Below, in pieces: positions 29,407 to 37,040 of a stretch of 64,000 bases of DNA. Below the pieces are notes generated by a model that saw nothing but the letters and a program-made list of their open reading frames with translations, was not told where the DNA came from and ran no database searches. Both the position numbers and the translations under genes were made by a program. Within the stretch, counting starts at the first letter, position 1, and each line of letters begins with the position of its first letter. Origin of the DNA: Planotetraspora silvatica (lineage in GTDB: Bacteria; Actinomycetota; Actinomycetes; Streptosporangiales; Streptosporangiaceae); assembly GCF_016863315.1 (NCBI RefSeq), contig NZ_BOOQ01000034.1, forward strand, positions 1-64,000, given 5' to 3'.

Positions 29407-29773
29407 CCAGCCTGCCCATGAGGTGGTCGAGCTCGGCGGCGGGGTCGCCGGTCAGCCCGGCGTGCACCGGGCCCGTCTGCACGATCGTGCTCTTGGGCGC
29501 GGTGAGCCAGCGGAACCGGCTGCCGAGCGACTCCTTGCGCAGCGGGCCCACGTCGTCGCCGCAGGCGATCTCGTAGGCCGTCAGGGCGTGTCGTACGCCG
29601 GGGAGGTCGACGGTGGCGCAGAGGGAGAGCAGCCGGGCCTCGTCGAGCTCCACGCGGGCGCAGAGGTAGCCGCGGGGCTGGCAGTAGACGATGACCCCGG
29701 CGTTGACCAGCTCACCGCGCTCGACGCTGGGCATCACGCGGATCACGGCGTATTCGTAGACGTCGCGGCTCAT
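29387..29773 (-). CDS. DUF3037 domain protein
   Basis: A 128-residue protein matching DUF3037: it opens YEYAVIRVMPSVERGELVNAG, contains VIVYCQPRGYLCARV, and ends with the helix DPAAELDHLMGRLV. ATG 29773 overlaps the stop of the upstream HipA-family kinase, so translation is coupled. The two families are repeatedly paired in bacteria, suggesting one functional unit, but the activity of DUF3037 is not established as far as I know. It overlaps the convergent GNAT gene by 20 bp. Confidence 0.88.
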   Translation of the reverse strand: MSRDVYEYAVIRVMPSVERGELVNAGVIVYCQPRGYLCARVELDEARLLSLCATVDLPGVRHALTAYEIACGDDVGPLRKESLGSRFRWLTAPKSTIVQTGPVHAGLTGDPAAELDHLMGRLVRTART

Positions 29774-30594
29774 CACTGTCCCCCTCGCGTGGCGCGCCAG
29801 AAGCCGCCGATGGTGCTCTCCTGGCGGCGCGCCGCAGGCGGGGACGCCGTGAGGTCGGGGACCCAGGCTCGGGCGCCTTGCGCGCGGGCGAGCAGATGGT
29901 CGGTGTAGGCCTGCCGTACGGCGGAGGCCTCGGTGAAGCCGGGCTCGCCGTCAAGCCATTCGCCGGGGACCAGGCCGACGACCTCGTCGAGCAGCTCCCG
30001 GGTGATGAGGGCGCTGAGGTCGGCGTCCGCCGCGGCGAGTTCGGTCGCGAAGGGCGCGAGCACGTGATCGCTCGCGTCGTAGCCCCGCTGGGGATCGGCG
30101 GTCGGCCAGTTGTGGTGGAACCAGAGGGCGGCGCCGTGATCGATCAGCCACACGTCACCGTGCCAGACCAGCAGGTTGGGGTTGCGCCAGCTGCGGTCGA
30201 CGTTGTGGATGAGGGCGTCGAACCACAACAGCCGCGAGGCGAAGGCGGCGTCGGGCTCCCAGGCCAGGGGATCGAAACCAAGTGCGCCGGGGAGGAAGTC
30301 GACTGCGAGGTTGTGGCCGGCGCTGGCGGTGAGCAGGTCCTGGATCTCCTCGTCGGGCTCGCGGGCGCCGAGTTGGGGGTCGAGGTCGATCACCTTGAGT
30401 TCGGGGGTGAGGAATCCGAGCCGCCGGGCCAGCTCGGCACAGATGATCTCGGCGACGAGGACGCGACGGCCCTGTCCTGCGCCCCGGAATTTCACGACAT
30501 ATGTGCCGAGGTCGTCGGCTTCGAGGACGCCGGGGAGTGAGCCTCCCTCGCGGAGGGGAGTGACGTATCTCGTCGCCGTGATCTGATCCAGCAC
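29773..30594 (-). CDS. HipA-family kinase-like protein
   Basis: A 273-residue protein of the short HipA-like kinase group: YVVKFRGAGQGRRVLVAEIICAEL carries the nucleotide-binding lysine (within residues 33-56), LLWFDALIHNVDRSWRNPNLLVW holds a catalytic-loop-like HNxDRxxxN, and WLIDHGAALWF the DxG-like metal site. Unlike the persistence kinase HipA it lacks the N-terminal subdomain and has no HipB antitoxin beside it; its partner is DUF3037. The start is a GTG with the repeat array directly upstream, so any promoter lies in or next to that array. Confidence 0.82.
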   Translation of the reverse strand: MLDQITATRYVTPLREGGSLPGVLEADDLGTYVVKFRGAGQGRRVLVAEIICAELARRLGFLTPELKVIDLDPQLGAREPDEEIQDLLTASAGHNLAVDFLPGALGFDPLAWEPDAAFASRLLWFDALIHNVDRSWRNPNLLVWHGDVWLIDHGAALWFHHNWPTADPQRGYDASDHVLAPFATELAAADADLSALITRELLDEVVGLVPGEWLDGEPGFTEASAVRQAYTDHLLARAQGARAWVPDLTASPPAARRQESTIGGFWRATRGGQ

Positions 30595-31184
30595 GACACG
30601 AGGCTACCGCCCCCCTCCACCCCTTCCGCGTGATCATGCACAGGTTCGGGAATCGCCCACGTGACCAGCTCATTCGTCGGTCGTGATCATGCACGGATTC
30701 GGGATCATGGCCTCTGGCCTGCTCGTCGTTCAGGCGTGATCATGCACATGTTCGGCGAAGCCCTGTCTGAGCTGGTTCTTTTTGAAGCGTGATCATGCAC
30801 GCTTTCGAGAATTCGGCCTCCGGCCTGGCCGGATCCGATTCGTGATCATGCAGGCCGGGTGTGGTCGATGGTGGCTATGTACTGGACGAGGTACAGCTCA
30901 TCCGCATGATCGCCGTGTGTGTTTATGCAGGTCGGATGGTGTTGCGCCGAACCTGCGCATGATCACGAACACAGAACGGGCAGCTCAGCGGCGATGTCGC
31001 CGAATCTGTGCATGATCACGCACGGGCTACGAGCAGGCCAGAGGCCATGATTCCGAAGGTGTGCATGATCACGCGGAAGGGGTGGGCAGGTCAGGGGGCA
31101 TGGCGGCGAACCTGTGCATGATCACGCGCAAAAGGGGGCCCTGCGGGGGCGGGCGTGACCCCTCCGCACGCCCGCCTGCAGGGG
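30595..31184. repeat. mirror-symmetric array of ten 53-bp repeats (non-coding)
   Basis: This 590-bp gene-free region holds ten copies of a unit starting GTGATCATGCACAGGTTCGG. Five face right, starting at 30630, 30683, 30736, 30789 and 30842; five face left, ending at 30913, 30966, 31019, 31072 and 31125. Both sets have an exact 53-bp period, and each left-right pair sums to 61755, so the whole array is symmetric about 30877.5. The first ~20 bp of each unit is best conserved; the rest is diverged but related (23 bp of 30705-30727 recurs inverted in the mirror unit). I see no plausible gene in it. Confidence 0.92.
31148..31176 (-). terminator. intrinsic terminator of the MBL/LuxR strand
   Basis: Perfect 10-bp arms GGCGGGCGTG (31148-31157) and CACGCCCGCC (31167-31176) with a 9-nt loop lie 9 bp past the metallohydrolase stop. 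On the minus strand the stem is followed by a C-rich stretch ending in CCCCCTTTTG, giving a short U-tract. Confidence 0.7.
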
Positions 31185-32507
31185 TTACCGGGCAGCGCCG
31201 GGTATCCACCACATCTGGCCGCCGGCCACCTCGTGATAGACGTCGAGGATGTCCAGACCAGTGATCTTGCTACGGGACTCCGCCGCGGCCCAGGCGAAGA
31301 TGCCGCGTGCCAGCGCTCCCGTCTCGTCCTGCACGCGAAGGGCGTAGACGCGCGCCCTGATCTCGTGCACCTTGTGGTCTTCGGGGTCGGCCTGCGCCGC
31401 GAGCTCCGCGAGCTGGCACGCGAGCCGCAGGTCGCCGTCGGCCGCCGCCACGATGGCCCGACCCGCCAGTGAGGCCGCGCCCGACGCCAGGTCGGCGACG
31501 GCCTTGGCGAACACCGCGTCCGGCGCGGGCTTGAGATGGGCGGGGTTCCCGTCGTGCCAGCCTCCGTGCAGCCGCCAGATGTTGCGGACGATGAACTCCG
31601 GCTCGTCGTAGAAAGGCTTGAGGTAGACCCGGTGCGCGAGCTCCGGCGGGGGCTTGACGGTGTGCAGGATCTCGTCCAGGCGGACGCCCGCGTTCATCAG
31701 GTCGAGTGTCTGCTCGACCAGGCTGTCGAGGTAGTCGGCGGTGTCGACGAGCGCCTGCCGCACCCGGTCGGCCCCCGCGATCGGCAGTCCGTGCCCGGGA
31801 AGCAGCAGCTCGGCGTTCATGGTGGCCATCTTGCGCAGCGCGACGGCCCACTCGTCGGGGTACCGCTGGACCTTCTGCGGGCCGCCCGCGCTGGGCGCCA
31901 CCCAGACGAACAGGTCGCCGGTGAGCAGGACGCCGCGCTCGGGCAGGAAGGCCCAGGTCGCGTCGTCGGTCTCGCCGCGGGCGTGCCGCAACTGGAAGGT
32001 GACGTCCCCGAGTGACAGGTTCATCCGGTTCTGGTAGGTCAGGTCGGGCACCCGGTAGCTGGTCGGCCAGGTCATCCGGATGAAGCCGAACTGTCTCTGG
32101 TCGATCACCGTGTTGTAGCCGGCTGTCCGGCCGTACCTGGCGAATCGCCGCGCCATGCCCTCATGGGCGACGACGATGGGCCGTGGTCCGTTCTCCTCGT
32201 CGAACGCCTCGGTGCCGGCGACGTGGTCCATGTGGCCGTGCGAGAAGATCGCGTACTTGATCGGCTCGTCGGACCACTGCCTGATCGCCTGGTACATGGC
32301 CGGGGCGTCGACGGCGTTGCCCGTGTCGAACAGCGCCAGGCCCTCGTCTCCCCGGATCGCGTAGACGTTGCCGAACGCCGGCCACATCGCCACGCCGTAC
32401 GTCACTTCCTGGGCGCCGGCGGCGCGCAACACGGTAAGGGGGACCTCGTCGGCGCGCACCATCCCACGCCAGACCTTGTCGGCGTATTCGAGGATCGGCG
32501 AAGTCAT
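31185..32507 (-). CDS. MBL-fold metallohydrolase with alkylsulfatase dimerisation domain
   Basis: A 440-residue metallo-beta-lactamase-fold enzyme. The zinc motif is SHGHMDHVAG (His90, His92, Asp94, His95), with LLTGDLF and LLPGHGLP giving later ligands. An alkylsulfatase-type helical dimerisation domain follows (TLDLMNAGVRLDEIL, then FYDEPEFIVRNIWRLHGGW). SDS hydrolases such as SdsA1 also carry a C-terminal SCP2-like domain, which is missing here, so this is the short form; sulfate-ester hydrolysis is likely but unproven. ATG 32507 follows AAGGA. A LAL regulator gene is 48 bp upstream on the same strand. Confidence 0.87.
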   Translation of the reverse strand: MTSPILEYADKVWRGMVRADEVPLTVLRAAGAQEVTYGVAMWPAFGNVYAIRGDEGLALFDTGNAVDAPAMYQAIRQWSDEPIKYAIFSHGHMDHVAGTEAFDEENGPRPIVVAHEGMARRFARYGRTAGYNTVIDQRQFGFIRMTWPTSYRVPDLTYQNRMNLSLGDVTFQLRHARGETDDATWAFLPERGVLLTGDLFVWVAPSAGGPQKVQRYPDEWAVALRKMATMNAELLLPGHGLPIAGADRVRQALVDTADYLDSLVEQTLDLMNAGVRLDEILHTVKPPPELAHRVYLKPFYDEPEFIVRNIWRLHGGWHDGNPAHLKPAPDAVFAKAVADLASGAASLAGRAIVAAADGDLRLACQLAELAAQADPEDHKVHEIRARVYALRVQDETGALARGIFAWAAAESRSKITGLDILDVYHEVAGGQMWWIPGAAR

Positions 32508-32555
32508 GTTCCAGATCCTTGCTGTCGTCCGGTTCCTGCGGCAGTAGGGAGGTCC

Positions 32556-35162
32556 CTAGAGCTCCCCACGCGCCACGGCCAGCGCAAGCTCCACACGGGA
32601 CCTGAGGCCGGTCTTCGCGTAGACGCGGGTGAGGTAGACCTCCACGGTCTTGCGGCTGTAGTGCAACTCCTCGGCGATCTGGGGATTGCTGAGGCCGTCG
32701 GCGACCAGCGCGATCACGCGGCGCTCGCTCGGGGTCAGCCCGCTGTCGGCCGTCGGGGCGAGGCCCGCCTCGCGCATGCGGCGTTCGGCCGCCTGCTGCC
32801 ACGGCGTCGCGCCCAGCCTGACGAAGATCGAGTGGGCCCGGGGCAGCTGGATGTGGTCGCCGAGCACGCCGAGGACGAACCGGGCCTGGGCCTCCTCGAA
32901 CGGCAGGCCGTCCGCCCGCGCTTTGTCCAGCGCCGCTTCGGTCCGCGAGCGGTCGCCGAAGGCGCGGCCCATCGCCAGGTCCGCGGCGAGCTGAGCCCGC
33001 GGTGTCCCGGCGGCCGCGTGTTCCGACAGTTGCGCGGCGGCCGTCCGCGCCGCCGCCTCGTCGCCCGACGACACATGCAGCAGCACCTGTACGGCCAGAG
33101 CCCGGTGGAGGACGTCGGGAATGCCGCATCCGATGGCGTGCTCCAGTTCGCGCCGCGCCGTGGCCCGGTCGCCGCGGAGCAGCGCGAGCCTGGCGCTCGA
33201 CGTGTTTCGCAGCCCCGTCTGCATGGGGCATTCGGGCGGTGGGTCGGCCAGGACTCTCTCCACCTCGTCGGTCTTGCCCTGGTCGAGGAGGATGTCGAGC
33301 TGGATGTTCCGCAGCAGCGCGAGGTTCTCCAGCAGCCCGGCCTCCGCCATCGCGCCCATGCCCGCGGCGATGTCGTCGAGTGCCTGGTCCCATTCGCCGC
33401 CGAGCCGTCGCACCACCGCCATGGTCCGCACGTACTGCCCGGCGATGTCGTGCCAGCCGAGACCCCGGTGGATCTGCTCGGCCTGGTCGAGCAGATCGAT
33501 GGTCCGTGAGCGCAGCCCGGCGACGGACATCACGTGGGCCGCGGACTCCAGGGCCGCCAGCCGTGCGCCCGGCGGCAGGGCCGCGGAGTATCCGAGGAGA
33601 TCGTCGACGGACTTCCGGCTCGCCGCCCAGTCGCCCTGGATCACCGCGCGGATGGCGAGTGATCCCGCCGCGATGACGCGATCCTCGGGCGGGCAGTCGA
33701 CAAGACCCTCCTCGACGCGTCTGACCAGATCGGCGTCCGGGTGGCCCAGCTCAGCCTTGATCATTGCCTGCTGCGCGAGCAGCGCCGTCGGGTCGTCGGC
33801 GTGGGGAAGCTGCTGGCCTGACACGGCCAGGGCCACCTCGTACCATCCCATGGAGTGGGCGGCCGCGACCGCGATGCAGGCCGTGCGGGTGTGCCTGCGT
33901 CCCGGGGGCAGCACGGCGAGCGCGCGTTGCCCGGAGTTCAGCGCCAGCGCCGGCCGGGAGCCCTTCCAGTACGACATCGCCTGCCTCGCCAGCAGATCGC
34001 CCTTGTCGTCGGCGATCTCCGCCGCCCTGCCGTACCAGTGGGCGGCCGACAGCGGTGCCGTCCAGCGGGTGAGTTCGGCGGCGCGCATCATCGCGGTCAG
34101 CGCTTCGTCGGGCGAGCCGCCCTCGGCGACGTGGGCGGCCCACTCGAGGACGCGGCGTGTCCCGGTCAGGCCTTCACGCTGCAGCCACTCGGCGATCCGG
34201 GTGTGCACTCTGCGCCGTTCCGTCACGCCGAGGTCGTCGTAGAGGGCCTCCGCGACGAGGGGGTGGGCCAGGCCGTACCCCTCGGCCGTGCGGGTGACGA
34301 CGCCGTCGCGGACGAGGCCGTCGAAGGCGTGCTCGGCCTCACGGGTCCCGAGCCCGGCGAGCTCGGCGAGTGGTTCGAGGTCGGTGCTCTCCCGCGTCCG
34401 CGACAGCGCGGCCAGCACCTTCGCGACGGTCCTGCCGCCCTGGTCGCGCTGGAACAGACGCCGCAGGATGGCGCCCCGGCGGGCGCCCGGGTCGGGTGAC
34501 CACACGGCGCCGCCCTGGACGAGGCTCAGCACCGCCTCCTGGGCGAACCACGGGTTACCCCGGCTGATCATGTGCACGCGGCGGACGATCGTCTCACTGG
34601 GAGTACGGCCGAGCAGGGCGGTGACCAGCCCGGCCACTTCCGGCATCGAGAGCGGCTCCAGCCGGATGGCCAGATCCACGTCGAGAGCCGGGGGGCGGCG
34701 TGCCGTGCCCAGGATGGCCACGCGCGGGACGCGGCGGGGGAGCCAGCGGAGCACGCTGAGCGTGTCCGCGTCGGCGAGGTGCAGGTCGTCGATGGCGAGC
34801 AGCGTGCGTCCCGGCAGAGACGCGAGCAACTGGGCGGCGAGCACGGCCGGGGCCACGGGGGAGTGGCCGAGCGCCGCCTCGTCGATCGCGCCGTACAGCT
34901 CGGCGAGTTCGGCCGGCGCCTCCTCGTCCAGCGTGGCGAAGGCCCCGGCGAGCGGCGCGTAGGCCAGACCTCCGTCGAGCTCCCTGGCCTGGCCGCGCAG
35001 CACCCGGAACTCCGGGAGCCGCGCGATCACCTCACCCAGGAGATGCGTCTTCCCGATGCCGGGCTCGCCCCCGATGAGGACCATCTGCGGCGTCTCCGAG
35101 AGAGCGGAGACCACTTTGTCCAGAATGTCTGCGCGGCCCACAGTGACCACCCGCGAATCCAC
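32556..35162 (-). CDS. LAL-type LuxR family ATP-binding transcriptional regulator
   Basis: An 868-residue large ATP-binding regulator of the LuxR family. The Walker A GGEPGIGKT is at 31-39, Walker B near TLLAIDDLHLADAD, a long TPR-like helical middle, and a C-terminal LuxR HTH (about 805-868) with LTPSERRVIALVADGLSNPQ and the recognition helix HYSRKTVEVYL. Such proteins sense an inducer through ATP-gated oligomerisation. Being directly upstream of the metallohydrolase on the same strand, it probably activates that gene. GTG 35162 has GAAGGGGGTGA about eleven bases upstream. Confidence 0.92.
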   Translation of the reverse strand: MDSRVVTVGRADILDKVVSALSETPQMVLIGGEPGIGKTHLLGEVIARLPEFRVLRGQARELDGGLAYAPLAGAFATLDEEAPAELAELYGAIDEAALGHSPVAPAVLAAQLLASLPGRTLLAIDDLHLADADTLSVLRWLPRRVPRVAILGTARRPPALDVDLAIRLEPLSMPEVAGLVTALLGRTPSETIVRRVHMISRGNPWFAQEAVLSLVQGGAVWSPDPGARRGAILRRLFQRDQGGRTVAKVLAALSRTRESTDLEPLAELAGLGTREAEHAFDGLVRDGVVTRTAEGYGLAHPLVAEALYDDLGVTERRRVHTRIAEWLQREGLTGTRRVLEWAAHVAEGGSPDEALTAMMRAAELTRWTAPLSAAHWYGRAAEIADDKGDLLARQAMSYWKGSRPALALNSGQRALAVLPPGRRHTRTACIAVAAAHSMGWYEVALAVSGQQLPHADDPTALLAQQAMIKAELGHPDADLVRRVEEGLVDCPPEDRVIAAGSLAIRAVIQGDWAASRKSVDDLLGYSAALPPGARLAALESAAHVMSVAGLRSRTIDLLDQAEQIHRGLGWHDIAGQYVRTMAVVRRLGGEWDQALDDIAAGMGAMAEAGLLENLALLRNIQLDILLDQGKTDEVERVLADPPPECPMQTGLRNTSSARLALLRGDRATARRELEHAIGCGIPDVLHRALAVQVLLHVSSGDEAAARTAAAQLSEHAAAGTPRAQLAADLAMGRAFGDRSRTEAALDKARADGLPFEEAQARFVLGVLGDHIQLPRAHSIFVRLGATPWQQAAERRMREAGLAPTADSGLTPSERRVIALVADGLSNPQIAEELHYSRKTVEVYLTRVYAKTGLRSRVELALAVARGEL

Positions 35163-35278
35163 GGTCGGCGGTCACCCCCTTCGCACCCGTCCCTTTGCAG
35201 GAGTAGGACGCGGCGCAATGCTTGAACGTTCACAGGAAATGTGACGCCGGATGGCCGTGATCGCAAGCGGTTCCGCGT

Positions 35279-35692
35279 TTATTCGATGACGAGATCGACG
35301 GGGATGTTGCCGCGGGTGGCGTTGGAGTAGGGGCAGACCTCGTGCGCCGTCTCGACGAGCTTCGTGCCGACCTCGCCCTGAAGCTCGTCGGGCAACTCGA
35401 CCCGGAGCACCACGCCGAGGCCGTACCGGCCGCCTTCCAGGGGCAGCAGGCTCACCTCGGCGGTCACCGAAGCATCGGAGGCGTCCACCTTCATCCGCTT
35501 GGCGACGAGGGACAGCGCGCTGGCGAAACACGCGGAGTACCCCATGGCGAACAACTGCTCGGGGTTGGTGCCCGCACCGTCGCCGCCCATCTCGACGGGC
35601 CGGGACAACTGCAGATCCAGCTTGCCGTCATTCGTGCGGGCGCGGCCTTCGCGGCCGGTGGCGGTGCCGATCGCGGTGTAGATCACTGACAT
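35279..35692 (-). CDS. ohr: organic hydroperoxide resistance protein
   Basis: A 137-residue Ohr/OsmC-family peroxidase. The catalytic cysteines are Cys55 in GYSACFASAL and Cys120 in EVCPYSNATRGN; GGDGAGTNPEQLFA marks the Ohr rather than the OsmC branch. It reduces organic hydroperoxides with lipoyl-protein electrons in the cytoplasm. ATG 35692 follows GAGGGAGA. The MarR-type OhrR regulator that often accompanies it is absent here. Confidence 0.94.
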   Translation of the reverse strand: MSVIYTAIGTATGREGRARTNDGKLDLQLSRPVEMGGDGAGTNPEQLFAMGYSACFASALSLVAKRMKVDASDASVTAEVSLLPLEGGRYGLGVVLRVELPDELQGEVGTKLVETAHEVCPYSNATRGNIPVDLVIE

Positions 35693-35961
35693 GGCGTCTC
35701 CCTCAGATGTGTGTCCCACTACCTCGCCTACAAGACTCAACGCCGTGCCGATAATTCCTGCGCGGCTCGACACCCGTCGCGCAGGTCACGATCGATCGAC
35801 TCGCCGTGAGCGCGGGCGTCGCACGCACCTTCTCCTTCGGCTCCACGACCGCTGTGCTGGAGGCGTCGCCGTACGGCCAGGCCCGCGCCGCCGGCTCTTC
35901 GCGCATCCTTGGCAGCCTTCGCCATGGCGCATCGCCCGGCGCAAGCCGTACATGTCGGAGT

Positions 35962-37026
35962 GTGGAGACGAACTTCCCCTTCGCCGACGATCAGCTGGCG
36001 TTCGCGTTCGCGGTGCGGGAGGTGCTCGCCGAGCACTGCCCCGCGACAGCCGTACGGGAAGCGAGCCGTGCGGTGCGACGGGACGTGCGCCTCCCCGCAT
36101 GGTCGCAACTCGCCGATATGGGGTTCTTCGGGATGCTTGTATCCGAGGAGCACCAGGGCCTGGGCCGCGGGCTCGCCGGCTCGATCCTGGCGTTCGAGGA
36201 GACCGGCAGGGCGGCGCTGCCCGGCCCGGTCGTCGAGACGGCGGTGGTGGCTCCGCTGCTCGTGGAGGACGGTGACCTGCTCCTCCAACTGGCCACCGGG
36301 AAGCTGTGCGTCTCCGCCCGCCTCGGTGACCAGGTCTACGCACCGGACGCCGACCTCGCCGACCTGCTCATCGTGGAACGGGACGGCCGGTCGCGTGTCT
36401 TCCCCGCGGCCGGGGTACGGCTGACGCCGCAGGCCGGGGCCGATCCCGTACGCCGCCTGTTCAGCCTGGCCGTCGGCGCGGAGGAGCGCACGGACCATCT
36501 CGCGGCGTCGGGGAAGGCCCGCCGGTCGACGGCGGTGCCCGCACTGGAGGCGGCGACCGTCGCGGTGGCCGCGCAACTGGTGGGACTGGCCAGACACGTG
36601 CTGGACGTCTCGGCCGATCACGCCAGGAGCCGGAGGCAGTTCGGCATGCCCGTGTCCGCCTTCCAGGCGATCAAGGGGCGTCTTGCCGACGTCGCGGTCG
36701 CGATCGATCTCGCCGCGCCGGTGGTCTACGCGGCGGCGGCGGCCGTGGACCGGGCGGGACGTGGCGCGGTCGCACCGAGTGGGCTGGACCGGGCGGTCAG
36801 CGCAGCCAAGGCGACGGCGGGTGAGGCCGCGACGAGAGCCGCCGAGACGGCGCTGCGCGTGTACGGCGCGGCCGGGTACGCCGATGAACTCGATCTGCGG
36901 TTGTGGCTCGCCCGGGTGTGGTCTCTGGCGTCGGCGTACGGTGACACAGGTGTCCACCGGGCCCGCCTGCGCGCCGCCGTCCTGGGCAATCCCGCTCTCC
37001 CGTCCGACCTTCCCTGGGCTCTGTGA
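35962..37026 (+). CDS. acyl-CoA dehydrogenase family protein
   Basis: A 354-residue flavoenzyme of the acyl-CoA dehydrogenase fold. An N-terminal helical domain (FPFADDQLAFAFAVREVLAE) is followed by LADMGFFGMLVSEEHQGLG and the C-terminal FAD/CoA helices including SRRQFGMPVSAFQAIKGRLAD and ALRVYGAAGYADELDLRL. The middle beta domain is short and the usual catalytic Glu is not obvious, so it may be the non-catalytic partner type (as in steroid-degrading FadE heterotetramers) or a divergent enzyme. No partner gene is adjacent. GTG 35962 is inferred from where similarity begins; its Shine-Dalgarno is poor. Confidence 0.83.
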   Translation: METNFPFADDQLAFAFAVREVLAEHCPATAVREASRAVRRDVRLPAWSQLADMGFFGMLVSEEHQGLGRGLAGSILAFEETGRAALPGPVVETAVVAPLLVEDGDLLLQLATGKLCVSARLGDQVYAPDADLADLLIVERDGRSRVFPAAGVRLTPQAGADPVRRLFSLAVGAEERTDHLAASGKARRSTAVPALEAATVAVAAQLVGLARHVLDVSADHARSRRQFGMPVSAFQAIKGRLADVAVAIDLAAPVVYAAAAAVDRAGRGAVAPSGLDRAVSAAKATAGEAATRAAETALRVYGAAGYADELDLRLWLARVWSLASAYGDTGVHRARLRAAVLGNPALPSDLPWAL

Positions 37027-37040
37027 CCGCAGGGGAGGGG

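Noticed and set aside
29773-30594. HipBA toxin-antitoxin system
   Set aside because: No HipB-type DNA-binding gene is adjacent, and the kinase lacks the N-terminal HipA subdomain; only the kinase fold is shared.
30782-31015. Short open frames within the repeat array
   Set aside because: They follow the repeat period, have no ribosome-binding site and give no recognisable protein.
30630-31125. CRISPR array
   Set aside because: The period is regular, but the intervals between repeat heads are related to each other, orientation reverses at the centre, and there are no cas genes in the window.
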